Source: Diphasiastrum complanatum | Taxonomy: Eukaryota; Streptophyta; Lycopodiopsida; Lycopodiales; Lycopodiaceae | Reading direction: 5' to 3' | NCBI GenBank assembly: GCA_029204225.1 | Contig: CM055111.1 | Coordinates: 2,979,029-3,043,028, forward strand | DNA: 64,000 bases | Part shown: one piece after another, positions 36,130 to 49,524 of the stretch | How the letters are laid out: each line of letters begins with the position of its first letter | How positions within the stretch are numbered: the first letter of the stretch is position 1 | Made by a program: the position numbers and the translations under genes | The notes under the pieces: model-generated | What the model saw: the letters and a program-made list of their open reading frames with translations, nothing else | Databases searched by the model: none | What the model was told of the DNA's origin: nothing

Positions 36130-37280
36130 GGGAATGTTCCCTATGCCTTCAATAGGACATTCAAAATATGATTTGCAGTGTATATTGATTTCTTCACTCC
36201 ATCATAAGGTGCAATAGAAGAGAAAGAGTCCTTGGAGCTACACATATGTGAAGAGGCTCCACTATCAATATACCATAGGCCGTCCTTCTTGAAAGGAGTA
36301 GATGAGAAACTAGACACCATAAGAGATCCCTCTCCATCACTTGCAATAGTGTCTTCCTTATCATTGGTAATATTGGCTTGCTTGAGTTGATTCTTCTTTT
36401 TGAAGCAATTGGCGGCATAATGACCTTTCTTGCCACAATAAAAGCACTTGATCTTCTTCTTTTTCTTGAGCTTGGATGATGAAGCATTAGAGGAATCACC
36501 TTCCTCCTCATCTTTGTCTTTGAATTTGACTTTGTCCTTGCTTGATTATTGTTGATGTTGGTTCTTGCTCCTCTCTTTGTGCTTATCCTTGGCAAAGAGA
36601 GCTTTTCCATCATTATGAGTGAGAGAAAGCTTGTCCATCATCAAGAGCTTGTACTCTTGTCTTGATTCTTCTGAAATTAGCACACTTTGGAGAGCCTCCA
36701 AACTTGGTAGCTCCTCCTTAATGGCATAGGATTGGACAAGATTATCAAATTCACTTCTCAAGCCATTGAGAATGACTTGAACTAGCTCATTTTGATTGAT
36801 GGAATCACCAATACAAGCAAGCTCTCTATGAATATCTTTTACTCTCAAAACATAACTAGATGCACTCTCATCACTCTTTTGGCTACTTTGAAAGATTTGA
36901 TTCCTAAGAGTGAGAAGCCTAGAGGTATTCCTAGCCTCATAGATAGTCTTGAGACAATCCCAAGCTTCTTTGGCTGTTGTACAAGTACCTATCTCCCTCA
37001 ATATCTCATTAGAGACATTCATCTTAATGTAGTGGAGAGCCATCCTAGCTCTCTTTTTGTATTTTTGAACCTCTTGAAGAACTTGTGGTTCTTCTTCAAG
37101 GCCAAGAACTATGTCCATCACATCTTGAAGGATCAAGATGGACTCCATCCTCATTTTCCAAATTGAATAATTTGAAGTGGTCAATCTTTCACTTGGTTCC
37201 AACAAGGATGAACCAATTGAAGACATTTGAAGTGAAGAAAACTCAAATGATGAACAATAAATGTTGTTACACACTTTCAA
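36130..37280 (-). pseudogene. Copia C gag-protease, broken by one stop and one frameshift
   Basis: The Gag capsid frame (37280-36546, 244 codons; a likely start is MSSIGSS at residue 19) is intact through the capsid domain and ends at a TAA at 36548-36546. The same frame continues after the stop with a CCHC zinc knuckle (CFYCGKKGHYAANC, about 36449-36408) and the protease motif YIDSGASSHM (about 36270-36241). A one-base frameshift near 36150 then separates it from the integrase frame. A functional readthrough stop cannot be excluded, but the frameshift makes simple loss of function more likely. Confidence 0.85.
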
Positions 37281-37983
37281 TAGGATCCAATAATTGAGTA
37301 CTATCTCCTCCTATGAAAGATCTTACAACAATTTGTGAATTGATTCTCACTAGCTACTCAAATCTCTCTAAAACAAGATCTATTTCACATGAAATGATGG
37401 AGTATAGGCAAAGTTAGGATCTAACACTCTTAGCATGTGTTAAATACACTAAGAAACCAAATTTGACTCAAATACAATGATATTGCATGAAACAAAATGG
37501 CTAAGATCTCAAAACAGTGCCTAGATCACATATAGATGAGATTGGCAAGCATACAACTGTTATTTTGGATCAACCAAGCAATCTCTTGACCAAACCAAAT
37601 GTGTCCACCCAGGTCTAGGTGCCCTACCTAACCCTCTTCAAAAGCTTATAGCTTTTGATTGGTTCAACCAAATGGAATGAAACTAATTGCAACAGAAACT
37701 AGACAAAAATAGCTTCAAAACAAGGTATCAAGCAAGATAAATGGATCAAACATGAGAGAGAACTTCCAAACTGAAATTGGATGTTCCTCACACGTGTCTG
37801 AGCACCTGATTCTGTATAGTACCATGTCAGACCCAATCAATGTCCTTCTGATCTCTTTTGATCCAAGATTGAACAAGATAGCTAGGAAAATGGGCCTTGA
37901 CAACTTCTAGCTCAAGATTGATGAAAATTTTTTCACTTAGATGGATCAAAATGCATGGTAACCTTAGGTAGGATCTGATACCA
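37281..37983 (-). other. Copia C leader and primer-binding site
   Basis: The non-coding leader runs from the LTR to Gag. The minus-strand primer site TGGTATCAGATCC is at 37983-37971, directly next to the 5' LTR. A CACACGTGT half-palindrome occurs at about 37790. Confidence 0.88.
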
Positions 37984-38720
37984 TGCTGAATTTCACACGT
38001 GTGAACTGTCCACTACATGTACTTGTGATCTCCTAAGGTCTGTAGATGCACCAAGATCAAGACTAGATTGAGATTCAAGATCAATCTTGAATCCTATGGC
38101 AAAAACACACTACTACATGCATTCAATCACTTCCAACTCTCACTCACACGTGTGGGAAGTATCCAAAAAATAATCTAAGTAAAAACAAGCTGCTCTCCTC
38201 GGGTAGAGAGAGAAAATGCATCAAGAGCTCTCGGGTAGAGAGAGAAAGCTAGAAATCCAATAACTCACAAAATCCATGAAATCACCAAATCAATTGACTT
38301 CAAAATGAGGAGTACAATGATACTAGTAGGTCCACGAGCTACCACTATGCTTAACTATGATTGGACCACATTTTGTCACCTCTTGATCCTATTGGATCAT
38401 TGATCTATGCACCTCTTAATTCTATTGGACTATATTCAAGCACACCTCAATTTCCTATTGGACCTCACAAGGTTCCACCTCTATATCCTATTTGACCTCT
38501 TGGAATTCATCAAACAAAAAATTTACACTTGTCTACACTCTAATTAGCAAGTGTTTAGCCTCTTACTCTATTTTGGCTCAATAGTGGCATTACAAGTGGA
38601 AATGCATAATTTGCCATCTATGCCAAATTTATTCCTATCAACATCCTACACCTAGATGCTTGATGTAAAAAACATAAGACCCCTATATCTAACATAGATA
38701 ATCTTTTTCAATTCTTCACA
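37984..38720 (-). repeat. 5' LTR of copia C
   Basis: 737 bp, the same length as the 3' LTR, with CACACGTGTG at 37994-38003 and 38145-38154. It ends at TTCACA, followed by the target duplication GAAAC. Confidence 0.96.
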
Positions 38721-38725
38721 GAAAC

Positions 38726-40139
<1,414 letters not shown>

Positions 40140-40858
40140 AGTTCTATTGCGTGGTCACTAGGTGGGTCTTATGCATGCAGGAAGCCGGTGCCCTCGCACT
40201 TATTATTCTAGCTGTACACTGTACTGTGGCGGGGCCCACTAGGTAAGGCTTGGCCAACAATATTTCAAGTGGTGGGACCCACTTGTTCATTATTGTGCAG
40301 GAAATACCTACAACAGTCATGTAGTAGCAAACACACATTGTCACACAAACAGATATAGAATTAGCAGTAGCTAGAGTCCTCGTAAGAGAGAATACCTCTC
40401 TTGCACCGACGCACTGATCTAAGAAACAGATAGCGCTTGAAAGCGTTGTTGTGAACTTATTTATGAAATTAGAGTTACGACATTCTGCTTATGGTGTGTA
40501 ATCTATGAATGATTTTGATGCTTGCTTACAGTAGATATACTCTCGCTGTTACTAAACATTATCTATTGTTCATAAACTTAAATCAAATCTGTAGTGTCAG
40601 TTTGTTGCCCGGAAGATGATTGACCATAAGATGAAGTAGTAGCTACAACTACATAGATTGACTCTATCTGAGCTTTGCATAAGGAATTTGAGTCTTCCCG
40701 ACAGTGAAACAGAGTGTTCAAGTGTGCTCGTTCACGCTTCTGATGTTTTGACCTAAATAGAGCATACCAACACTCTGTATCAGAGTGGGTTGATTGTTCA
40801 AAGGATTCCAATAGTGGTATCCAAGTATTAAGGTTCTCAAAGCCAGGTTATTCAAACA
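40140..40858 (+). other. Probable LTR and leader of copia M
   Basis: Near 40765-40790 an LTR-like end ACCAACA is followed by TGTATCAGAGTGGG, one base different from the usual primer site start, and 70 bp later by a copia Gag start. The left end of the LTR was not found. Confidence 0.5.
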
Positions 40859-41980
40859 ATGGCTTCCATCAACAACATCCATTCTAAGATGTGGACAGTT
40901 CTAGAGGCAGACGGGTCAAATTTCTTGGCTTGGAAAGCAAAGGCTTCCCTCATCTTGAGAGGAGAAGCTCTATGGCCCTGGGTGGATGGCACCGAGGAAA
41001 TGTCTGCCAGCACAGACAAAGAAGTTTGAGAGTGGAAGAAAGAAATGACAAAGCTATAGCTATCATATCTCCTTCCATTGAAGATAGCATCACCCTTGAC
41101 CTTGCTACTATCTCTAACACAAGAGAGATGTGGGATGCACTCATGAAAGAATTTCAGACCAAGTCACACAATCAGATCATGCATCTAGAAGATCAGCTTA
41201 CCTATCTAAGATGGGATGGCAAAAATCTCACTAGCTTCATCAGAAAGATGAAGAACTTGTTCCTATCTCTATACAACGCTAGAATAGAACATGCGGTCTC
41301 ACAAGAAAAGCTGCTCACGTGCCTCCTACGCTCACTACCAAGATCATTCTAGACTACCCGGACCTTACTGGCCAAAGATCCTGACATGACCTTCGAAAAG
41401 GCTATCATTGACATCAAAGAAGAGGTGGAGGCTCGAGAGCACTATGACAACAAGAATGAATCTGATCAGGCTCTTTATAACAACAGAGATCAGCCAAAAA
41501 AGAAGCCTCAGCCTAAGAGGGAGTCAACCCGAAGGGGAGATTAGAACCAGCAGAGAGATGGAGATCAACAAGAAAGATCGAAAGGTAGGAGCAAGAATAA
41601 GCAGCAAGGCAATGAGAAGAAAACCTATGTCAAATGCAGACGTGACGGCCACATTGTGGATAAATGTTGGCTAAATACGAAGATCGAGTGTGTACATTGT
41701 CACAAGAAGGGTTATGCTACCATGGATTGTTATCAGAATCCAAGAAACAAGAAGGCAGAAGGAAGAAAGAAGAGCTCCAACAACTCATTATATGTGGAGG
41801 AGCCTAAATCCTCAAATATGGGTGAAGAACGAGCCAATCACAATCCATCTGCCTACTTGTGTATAGATGTTGTGCTACAGCTCAAGCCGATAAGAGCCAA
41901 ACTTAATACATGCCAAAATCTATCTCAATTGATAGGCATCAAATTTGGGCTATCTCAAGTGATAGGAACAATTTAACCCA
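40859..41980 (+). pseudogene. Copia M gag pseudogene
   Basis: The start codon at 40859 (MASINNIHSKMW) opens a Gag. A frameshift near 41030 precedes the well conserved 40891-41352 frame (ISNTREMWDALMKEF, THNQIMHLEDQL-like blocks, SFIRKMKNLFLSL). A stop at 41350 is followed in the same frame by a charged region and two zinc knuckles near 41625-41735, both damaged: the first lacks a cysteine, and the second (CVHCHKKGYATMDC) has tyrosine for histidine. No protease, integrase or RT follows. It is a different copia lineage from B, C and D and is closest in style to fragment G. Confidence 0.8.
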
Positions 41981-43085
41981 TATTAGATCGAAATAGAGCA
42001 ATCTAAATTTCCTAAACTTGAGATTGATCGAGTTTGATCATTTTATGTCAAGTCATAGGGAGCAAAATCAAGCTTTCTTGTGTATGGACATAAAATTGAA
42101 TCTACTTGAATGTCCTGAACACAAGCTTACTCTGAGTTGAAAACTCTATTGACAATCTCTAGTCATATATGACCTGTTCATAAGCTCCTTTTGTATTAAA
42201 TGACTTCTTCTTGCTGAAGAATTTGCAATTTGCAATGGCATCATGTGCTTAATACTGAGGCCATGTGGAGGTAAAGCATCATGATTGTGATCCACTATTA
42301 AGTTGCTTTAGTATAACTCTTCAACCTTGCTGCAATGCCCAATAGTAAATAAAATATATATATTTTATCTTGACATTCTACTTTTCTCAAGATGATTATA
42401 CCTTTCATCTTGATGTCCAAGACAAAGTCTAGCCCTTGAAATACTTTCAAAACAATCTTTGATGTCCATGATGCACTTCAAATGTCAACATTGTCGATGC
42501 CTTATTTAAGGGAGTGTACCCATTAACCCTCTACTATTAGTGGAGTCAAAAGGTGCCTTTTGAAAAGAAATCAACATGTTATTTTCTTCTCTTTAAAAAA
42601 TAAAAAGGACAAGATATTTGTAACCTTTTGGATCAAGGCAAGGGCCACAAACCTCTAGCCACCTTTTGATTGTAAAACTTATGAACATGCATTTGATCAA
42701 TGTTGTAGTCTCAGTAGAGGGCCAATGCAAGCAAAATACCAAACAAGTAGAGGGCTTTTTTAATTCTAGAAGTTGTGAACATGCATTTTGTAAAAGTGTT
42801 AATTGTAATAGAGGGCCAATGAAGACAAAGTGTCGATGGAATAGTGCTTGCCAAAAACCTGTCCATTGAAAAAAGCCTACCAGATTTTTTATTCACCTAC
42901 TAAGAAAATTTTTGTGTTTCTCATAACCTGTATGTTTGAGCCATTATAGGTTATGAGTCTGTTAAATAATATTCTATAGATTTTCAGTTTCATATAAATT
43001 AGTTAGTTTAAGGTTTTAGAAATAATTAGTTTGGCTCTAGCTTTAATACATTCTTTGAGTGACCTTTAATGAAGTTTTAACAGAA
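41981..43085. other. Non-coding DNA with a 94-bp imperfect tandem repeat
   Basis: Between about 42668 and 42840 a unit with gaacatgcattt and tagagggccaatg recurs with a 94-bp period in diverged form. The rest of the stretch shows nothing recognisable apart from a short TA-rich run at 42350. Confidence 0.5.
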
Positions 43086-43784
43086 TGTGAAAGTACGGTA
43101 CTTTAGGACCATAAATGGATCTACAAAAGATCACAAGAGTGATTGGATGCTTGCTTAACAATCTATCAAAAAACTAGACACAAAAAAGTTGATCTAGATT
43201 GGCGATTTGACAAACAACAAGCATTAACAATCAAAAGTATTGATCAACATTGAAGTCCGAGCCCACACATGTGTACTACAGGCTGTAGTATGGCCTTCAA
43301 TATGAGAAACAAGTAGAAATTGATTTGGTTTCATTTGGATCACAAAAACTCAATGTACATAGTGAACTAGCTTGAGATTGCCAATGAGCTCCAAAAATTT
43401 TTTATCTTCTCACTATGGAGAGAGAAAATACATAGCAAATTCGATTCCTTCTTGAATTTAGGTGGATTTCCAGCATGTAATAAGGAAGTTAACTCACTCT
43501 CCTTGACCTTAAATGAAACCCTAGTCTATTTCCTAGAGTCATGCTTGGTAGATAGCTAGTTGGTCAAATTTTCACCTTAAACTTAGGTGTAGGTCCTATA
43601 AAGTAGGGATGACCACCAAATAGACATGACCAACTCTCTTGACTTGACCTAACCTATATTAGGAGTGGGTTTCCATGTGGCATCTTGGCATTACATGTGT
43701 GGAACCCAATTATACACAATATTTACAAAGTTCTACATGGTTTTTGATCAAGCTAGATTTGCCAATTTTTGGTAATTCTTCACA
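43086..43784 (-). repeat. Copia 3' LTR (element I)
   Basis: About 699 bp, with TGTGAAAGTAC at the plus-strand left end and TTCACA at the right. CTCCTC, the complement of a PPT as in element C, follows directly. It carries CACACATGTG at 43264-43273, 178 bp from the left end, as in copia B. Confidence 0.75.
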
Positions 43785-44000
43785 CTCCTCAAATTTAGCT
43801 TGATCTATCTACAACTCTCTTGCTAGATGAATGAATGCTTTTAGAAGTATCTAAAAAATCTAGCTACAGATAAGGAACTTTTGAGACTCCAATAGAGAAT
43901 GATGTCCATGAAGGATCTTTCACTACCTCTTAAAGGATCTCTTACAAGATGTTTCATAAATGTGTCATGTAGCACACGTCAAAATCTTGCCCTTGCATCC
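43785..44000 (-). pseudogene. Copia I 3' pol remnant
   Basis: After the PPT there are short matches to the end of copia RNase H, and near 43898-43960 a match to the RT/RNase H connection of element C (the aatgatgtcc...aaggatctttca...ggatctcttaca block). Most of the RNase H has been deleted. Confidence 0.55.
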
Positions 44001-44880
44001 TGCATCTCATTTTGGACTTAATTAAGTTATGTGAACATAAGCTCTACATGGATCTACCTACTTTACTACACATACATTTCTTGCATATGAAAACAATAAG
44101 CAAAAAATTCTCTTCTTTTAAAAAAAGTTGTTGTTTTTTAAAGGGTCAACTTGCTGTAAATTTTCTGCGAAGACAATTTTTGGAGAACGATGTCCGCTCC
44201 AAACCTATACTCTGATGGCTTTCCCGAACACATACTCAAAGTTTGAATCAATAAAAATCCTATTGAAAAATGATAAATGCCTTATTAAGCTTTGTATCAA
44301 AATTTGAGCCTCGAATAAATTTTTTTTGAGCCTTCACCTTATAGAATCAGTAGGCTTTTGGCCCATGAGCTGCTAAAAAGCCTACAATTTTTTTTTATAG
44401 GTTTTGTGTTAAGTTGAAAATTGTTTTTTGACAAGCACTCTGACTCAATGCCCATGTTGTAAATATGTTAAAAAAAAATACAAACTTGTCACCATTGAAT
44501 GTTAATGAGGATAGGGTCTACCTAAAAAATATGAGTGGGATTATAGTATAGAAGAAATTTATTTATAATTCAAAATGTATTTAGAAAATAAAATGTTATT
44601 GAATTGAAACATATACATTTTGAAACTAGGAACATTTCCTAGCTAAAAATGGTACAAATGTACCTAGGAAATTAAGGTTTTTCCTACAAAGTGATGCACA
44701 TGCATTTTCTAACTAGAAAAAAAGCTTCCTAGTTAAAAGAGGTCCAAATCCACGTTTTAAGTAGGAAAAATCATGTGCAACTAGGAAATCTTGTTTTTTT
44801 CCTATATAGGATCTGATCAAAAGTTCTTTGTGTCCGTGAATGTTAAGTATTGCAGCAGAATGTTATATAGGAATATATGC
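44001..44880. other. AT-rich DNA with TAGGAAA/TTTCCTA words
   Basis: At 44630-44815 the words CTAGGAAA and TTTCCTA alternate, and ttcctagctaaaaatggtac (44637) recurs in diverged form at 44730, a 93-bp period. I could not define transposon ends. Confidence 0.4.
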
Positions 44881-45990
44881 TTACATTAAACTGAAGATAT
44901 GCATACCTTACACATGACCTCAAAAAAACTTTGAAAAACTTGAAAAACTCCAAAAATATTTTGATATCGAAAAAATCCAAAAAACTTGAAAACTCGAAAA
45001 ATTCTGAAAAATTAGAGTCAAATATCGAAAAATTGAAAGTATGAAAAAGAAACAAGGGATTGAAAAAGAAAAGAAAAAAATTACAAGGGATTGAAAAATC
45101 CAAAATTTGAAAAACTCGAAAAATTAGAAAAGACGTGGGATACAATCTAAAGATCAGGACGGTGGATGCAAATGTGACAGATGCAAATGGAAATGGGTGT
45201 CAGAAATATTGGAGATGGGCTTCGGATGCAATCTACAGATGAGGACGACGGATGCAAATGCAGATGAAGGGTGTCGAATGCAAATTGAAATGAGAATGCT
45301 CTATCGGATGGAATTTTGGGATGCACTGGCGGATGGATTCGTCAGTTCTCCCTCAAAAAATGGAGTGTAATGGGAACGTGTGTGGTTTCAAGAAACGATT
45401 GGGAGCAGTGTGTCGATGATTTTCTTGACAATCTGTCAGTGGTGTTCTGATGCAAATCGGAACACAGAGACACGATTGAATGGATGTTTGGAAAAAGATC
45501 ATGGCAAGACAGGGATCAGACAATAAAAAATAGAACGAACTGGAAGATTCACTATTATAACCAAATTCTTGGAGCATAAAAACGAGAAGATGGCCACTAG
45601 CGGCAACGCAACGTCGGATGGAAAAAATATGTTTAGAAACTCGAGAAATTCAAAAATCACAAAATATTCGAAAATTGAGAAACTCGAAAAAACTAGACTC
45701 GTCGGATGCAAACGTCAAAGAGAGTTTTTTTGCCAGGTCATCGGATGCAATCGTCAGAGAAAGTCTTTTTTTGCAATTCATTGGATGCAATCATCGGACA
45801 CAAGTTTTTTTTTAAAAAAAATCAAAAAATGGATAAACACAAAAAATTCAGAAAACTCAAATTTTTTTTGAGAAACTTGAAAAAATAGAAAATACTAATC
45901 TGAGAAAAAACGACGGATGCAGTTGTCTGAGAGAAAATTTATGTTGTTTTTTTGGGTTTTTTGTAGTCGTCGGATGGCTACATTGTGCAA
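44881..45990 (-). repeat. Repeat R, copy 3, inverted
   Basis: The reverse complement of this block matches 24010-24720 closely, including the 24240-24460 part that is not low-complexity (the block with ttcggttataacagtgaatc). CATCCGA appears here as TCGGATG. It lacks the longest T-run/CGA core of copy 1. Confidence 0.8.
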
Positions 45991-46135
45991 GTTGAGAGTA
46001 GTACTGGGCAAGTATTGAAATATGAATACCAATTGGATCCTGATATTAGACTTTATAAAAAAAGTGATACCATCTAAGTTATGAATATAAGAATTCCTAC
46101 AAATTGGTGGCTAATATCAACCAGTATGAGTATTG

Positions 46136-47046
46136 TGTTGTGACGGCGTCTCAAAGGGCGCTGGGACTTGAGCGGTTTTCCCAACACGCGCTTAAGTCTA
46201 ACATTCATCCATCATGCACTTACGTAAAAGCCAACTCAGAAACGTAACAAGCTTAACCATTCAGACTTCAGAAAACTGGAATCCCAACCAACCCAAAAGC
46301 CAACTCAGAATCCATCCCCAAAAGGTAACCAAAGGCAAAGACAAGCCACACATGAAACCCAAGGCATAATGGTTGCCAAACTGACCAATTGGCATAGCGG
46401 CAAGCCCCAAGTCGATGACAGGGACCCTTAGGCGCCAGTGACGCAAAAAGGTTGTAGTAAGGGTCCTTCCACTTGGACTAGTCCCGGAGGCGAAACCGAA
46501 ATGGTAATCATCCCCAAGGATCAACTTTATTAGATTTGGAAGAGGTTACATTCATACATAGACTGACCGGTCTCGGGGCCACCAATACGTGCTGGGCATT
46601 GTGCCTGGCTCGTGCTGGTAGAGGGAGCTGAGACCTGGCGACTGGATTCCTGACGCTAGTTGAGCTGCCCAAGTTTCTGTCTGTCGGACTCCCCCTATAG
46701 TTCTGTTGTGATTTGGCGCACCCCCTCTATTCTGAAACATAGTGCTTTTTGGTAAAGCACGCTTTTTGGGACTTAGTTTTTATTTTGCTGATTAAGCCTG
46801 GCAAGCCTGGCAGAATCAGTCTGGCTCCCGGACATGGGTCCTGGGAGCCGTCCGGGCGGTAGAATCAACTTGCTTCCTGACTAGGCCATGACTCGAGCTC
46901 CAGAGCTAGCTCATGACTTGTGACTACTTGACTGGCTCACCATAGGTCGGAGGCTCAGTCCTTGAAGTTCTAACTTGCTCTGGGACCTTAGGAAACGTCA
47001 CCCCTTAGAGTCTTACAGGGCACTCTGGTGAGTCAGCTTTACAACA
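46136..47046 (-). repeat. 3' LTR of gypsy E
   Basis: 911 bp. On the minus strand it starts TGTTGTAAAGCTGAC and ends CACAACA. The first 12 bases equal the LTR start of element A. The left 570 bp match the 5' LTR piece at 51474. Confidence 0.9.
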
Positions 47047-47083
47047 TCCTCCCCTCATTTGAAAAAGCTGATGTCCTCATCAG
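47047..47083 (-). other. PPT and pre-PPT hairpin of gypsy E
   Basis: On the minus strand the 16-base hairpin CTGATGAGGACATCAG (47083-47068) is followed by the polypurine tract AAATGAGGGGAGGA (47060-47047) and the LTR. The same hairpin core precedes the PPT of element A. A stem with a GAGGAC-type loop at this position is, from memory, also seen in other plant chromoviruses. Confidence 0.8.
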
Positions 47084-47362
47084 GGCCAAACTAGACCTAG
47101 GACGTATGGCACGGGCTCAGTTCACCGGCCTTAACAACTTTTGACTTAAAAAGATACATTGGCAGTAGCATAGAAAAACTGTAGATAAAGTTCACTTACG
47201 TAAAACCTGTGTAAAGCTGCAAGTGATTTATTGACAAACTTAAGAAAGATACCTGGAAGTTCCTTGAACTTCAGAATTGGCCATGAGTGTTTATGCAAGA
47301 GGCATGCCGCCAGGTAGTGCTTTGTGTGCCGATCTGGGAAAACGGCTATTGTGTTGATTCTT

Positions 47363-48060
47363 CTATAGATAATCTGCAAGTACTTTAGGGGCTCCCTCCT
47401 TAAGTTTGTCTTCGTACTCCCAAGAAGCCTCAATGAGTGGAGCCCGTAGCCACCTCACTAGATATTTACGTTGCACGCCAGTTCGCTTTCTGTGTGTCAA
47501 TATTTGTTCTGGTACAAGCTGCCTCTTTGTATCACCAAGTGTCATTGGTGGGTGATGAAGTTCGTGTTGCCGATCAAATCGCTCATCTGGTTTGTACCGT
47601 TTGAGTAATGAGATATGAAACACATTGTGTATATCCAAGCTGGATGGCAGCGCCAATCAGTAAGCCACTAGGTTGATCTTCTTGGTGACATGATATGGTC
47701 CCGCATAAGGTCGAACGAACTTATGAGAGAAACCTTTTGGTAACGCAATGTTCTTTGTGTTCAGCCACACTTGATCACCTTCCTCAAATTCCAGAGTTTG
47801 TCGATGTGGGTTCATGTCAGCTGCCATACTTCTTTGGGACTGCTCTAAAAATGACTTCACCTTTGTCAGCTTTGTGTGCCACTCATTGATGAATTCCTCC
47901 ACAGTGGGTACTGGGGTTTCTTGCACACCTGTAAGAAAAGAGCTTGGAACAATCGGTAGCCGACCATTGCTTATCTCGAAGGGTGCCCGTCCAGTAGATC
48001 TGTTCACTTGGTTGCTATGTGCAAACTCGAGAATATCCAAGTAGTTGACCCAATCGGATT
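47363..48060 (-). pseudogene. Gypsy E integrase C-terminus and chromodomain
   Basis: Two abutting frames. 48040-47657 carries the integrase tail (the NRSTGRAPFEISNGRLP block, DQVWLNTKNIALP, GPYHVTKKIN). 47656-47363 continues with NVFHISLLKRYKPD and a chromodomain (VPEQILTHRKRTGVQRKYLV...WEYEDKL). Chromodomains direct chromovirus integration to particular chromatin. Stops near 48060-48090 and at 47657 break the polyprotein. Confidence 0.85.
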
Positions 48061-48097
48061 GGTCCCAAGCGACATAATTTCATAAATATTGTTCAAT

Positions 48098-48520
48098 CTA
48101 TCGATTGACTCGTTCTGTTTGCCCATCTGCAATGCTGAATTTCAGTCCAGTTCCCACGAGGTGAAATAAGCAAGTCGAAAACTTTTCGACGAACTTGGTG
48201 TCTCGGTCAGAAATAATCGTTCTAGGTAGGCCATGGTATTTGAAGACACATTTGAAAAATAACCTCGCCACTTCTTCAGCTGTCACTGAACTTTTAGTTG
48301 GTACAAGGTGAGCTTGTTTTGAAAAACGGTCAACCACCACATAAATTGAGTCGAAACCCTGGCAACATGGTAGTTGAACAATAAAATCCATGCTCACTGA
48401 GTCCCAAGGGTATGTTGGCACTGGTAATGGCTGGAGTAGCCCTGCTGGGCCTAGCGGTTCCACCTTCACTTGTTGACATGTAGGACATGTTTGCACAGAG
48501 GATTTAACGTCTGCCCACAT
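48098..48520 (-). pseudogene. Gypsy E integrase core
   Basis: A 140-codon frame with the zinc-finger cysteines (CPTCQQVK), the first catalytic Asp in SMDFIVQLP, the second in ISDRDTKF and the catalytic Glu in DGQTERVNR. Several residues normally present before DGQTERVN are missing, so the DDE spacing is disturbed. A frameshift near 48500 separates it from the upstream HHDVLAAGHPG histidines. Confidence 0.85.
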
Positions 48521-49509
48521 ATCTGGCCAATAGAAGCCTCTCTTGAGGATTCATACATGCGATTCACCCCTGGATGTCCGGCGGCTAGTACGTCATGATG
48601 CTCCCTCAAGATTTTCTTCTTCAAGTTGATGTTGTCTGGAACATATACTTTGCGTTGTTTATGAAAAACCATTTGGTCTTTCCAAGTGAAATGTTTACAA
48701 GGCTTTCCTAGCTGAAATTCGATCATTAGTTTTTTAGCCAACGCATCTACACCATAGTTCTCTTTGATTTCTTGGAGTAGACTGGTCGCCTGGGTTGAAA
48801 CCGTCGCCATCAAGTGCTCTTGTCTACTGAGTGCATCTGCTACCACATTATTCTTTCCCGCCGTATGTAGAATGTCTATATTGAATTTCGAGAGAAAGTT
48901 TTGCCATTGCTTCTGCTTTGGCATGAGCATACCTTGGGATGAGAAGTACTTAAGTGATACGTTGTCAGTGAACGCCTTAAAGGGCTTTCCTGCCACATAA
49001 TGTCTCCAATGCTCCACTGCTTGTACGACTGCAACCATTTCTTTCTCATGAGTTGGCCAACGTCGTTCTACATCACTTAATTTCTTTGAAAAATATGCAA
49101 CTGGTTTTCCCTCTTGCATCAACACGGCCCCAATAGCAAAGTTTGACGCATCTGTATGTATTTCGAATGGTTTGCTAAAGTCCGATAGGGCAAGAATGGG
49201 TTCTTGAGTGATCCGTCGCTTTAGTTCTTGGAATGTTGCTTCACATTCCGGTGTCCATGTCATTTTGAGATGAGTCTTTGTCTGCTCCAACAACGGTGCC
49301 ACAATTTTGCTAAATGCCTCAATGAATCTCCTGTAAAAATTACATAGCCCCACAAAGGATTTGATGCCATGAACAGTTTTAGGTGCTAGCCAATCCAAGA
49401 TAGCCTTGATCTTCTTAGGATCCATTCGAATCCGTCTGTTGCCTATAACATGTCCAAGGAAGTCAACTTCCTCCACCACAAACTCACATTTCTCTCTTTT
49501 TGCGAACAA
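48466..49509 (-). CDS. Gypsy E RT thumb and RNase H, open segment
   Basis: 347 codons covering the end of RT (FLGHVIGNRRIRMDPKKI, GLCNFYRRFI), RNase H (HTDASNFAIGAVL at about 137-149, FTDNVSLKYF at about 206-215, NNVVADALSR) and the amino-terminal histidines of integrase near the end (HHDVLAAGHPG). It continues the protease-RT frame upstream across a break near 49510-49525. As part of a damaged polyprotein it is unlikely to be active alone. Confidence 0.88.
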   Translation of the reverse strand: MFAKREKCEFVVEEVDFLGHVIGNRRIRMDPKKIKAILDWLAPKTVHGIKSFVGLCNFYRRFIEAFSKIVAPLLEQTKTHLKMTWTPECEATFQELKRRITQEPILALSDFSKPFEIHTDASNFAIGAVLMQEGKPVAYFSKKLSDVERRWPTHEKEMVAVVQAVEHWRHYVAGKPFKAFTDNVSLKYFSSQGMLMPKQKQWQNFLSKFNIDILHTAGKNNVVADALSRQEHLMATVSTQATSLLQEIKENYGVDALAKKLMIEFQLGKPCKHFTWKDQMVFHKQRKVYVPDNINLKKKILREHHDVLAAGHPGVNRMYESSREASIGQICGQTLNPLCKHVLHVNK

Positions 49510-49524
49510 GTAGTTCCTCCTCAG

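Larger units (their letters stand above)
32480..38720 (-). mobile_element. Element C: complete copia retrotransposon, recent insertion
   Basis: 6241 bp, with two 737-bp LTRs that differ at about 11 positions by my count (roughly 98.5% identical). It is flanked by the 5-bp target duplication GAAAC (32475-32479 and 38721-38725). The primer site is at 37983-37971 and the PPT at 33225-33217. The order Gag, protease, integrase, RT, RNase H is that of Ty1/copia. It is the best preserved element in the window, with one stop codon and one frameshift in the Gag-protease part. Confidence 0.97.

Noticed and set aside
36194-36613. Lys/Arg-rich frame of 139 codons
   Set aside because: It is a different frame over the zinc-knuckle/protease coding of copia C. 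The in-frame reading with CCHC and DSGA motifs is the real one.
32480-38720. Endogenous pararetrovirus
   Set aside because: The domain order protease-integrase-RT-RNase H, with LTRs and a 5-bp TSD, is Ty1/copia. No movement or coat protein is seen.
44630-44815. MITE based on TAGGAAA/TTTCCTA inverted words
   Set aside because: No pair of terminal inverted repeats with a target duplication could be defined. It looks like a local imperfect tandem duplication.
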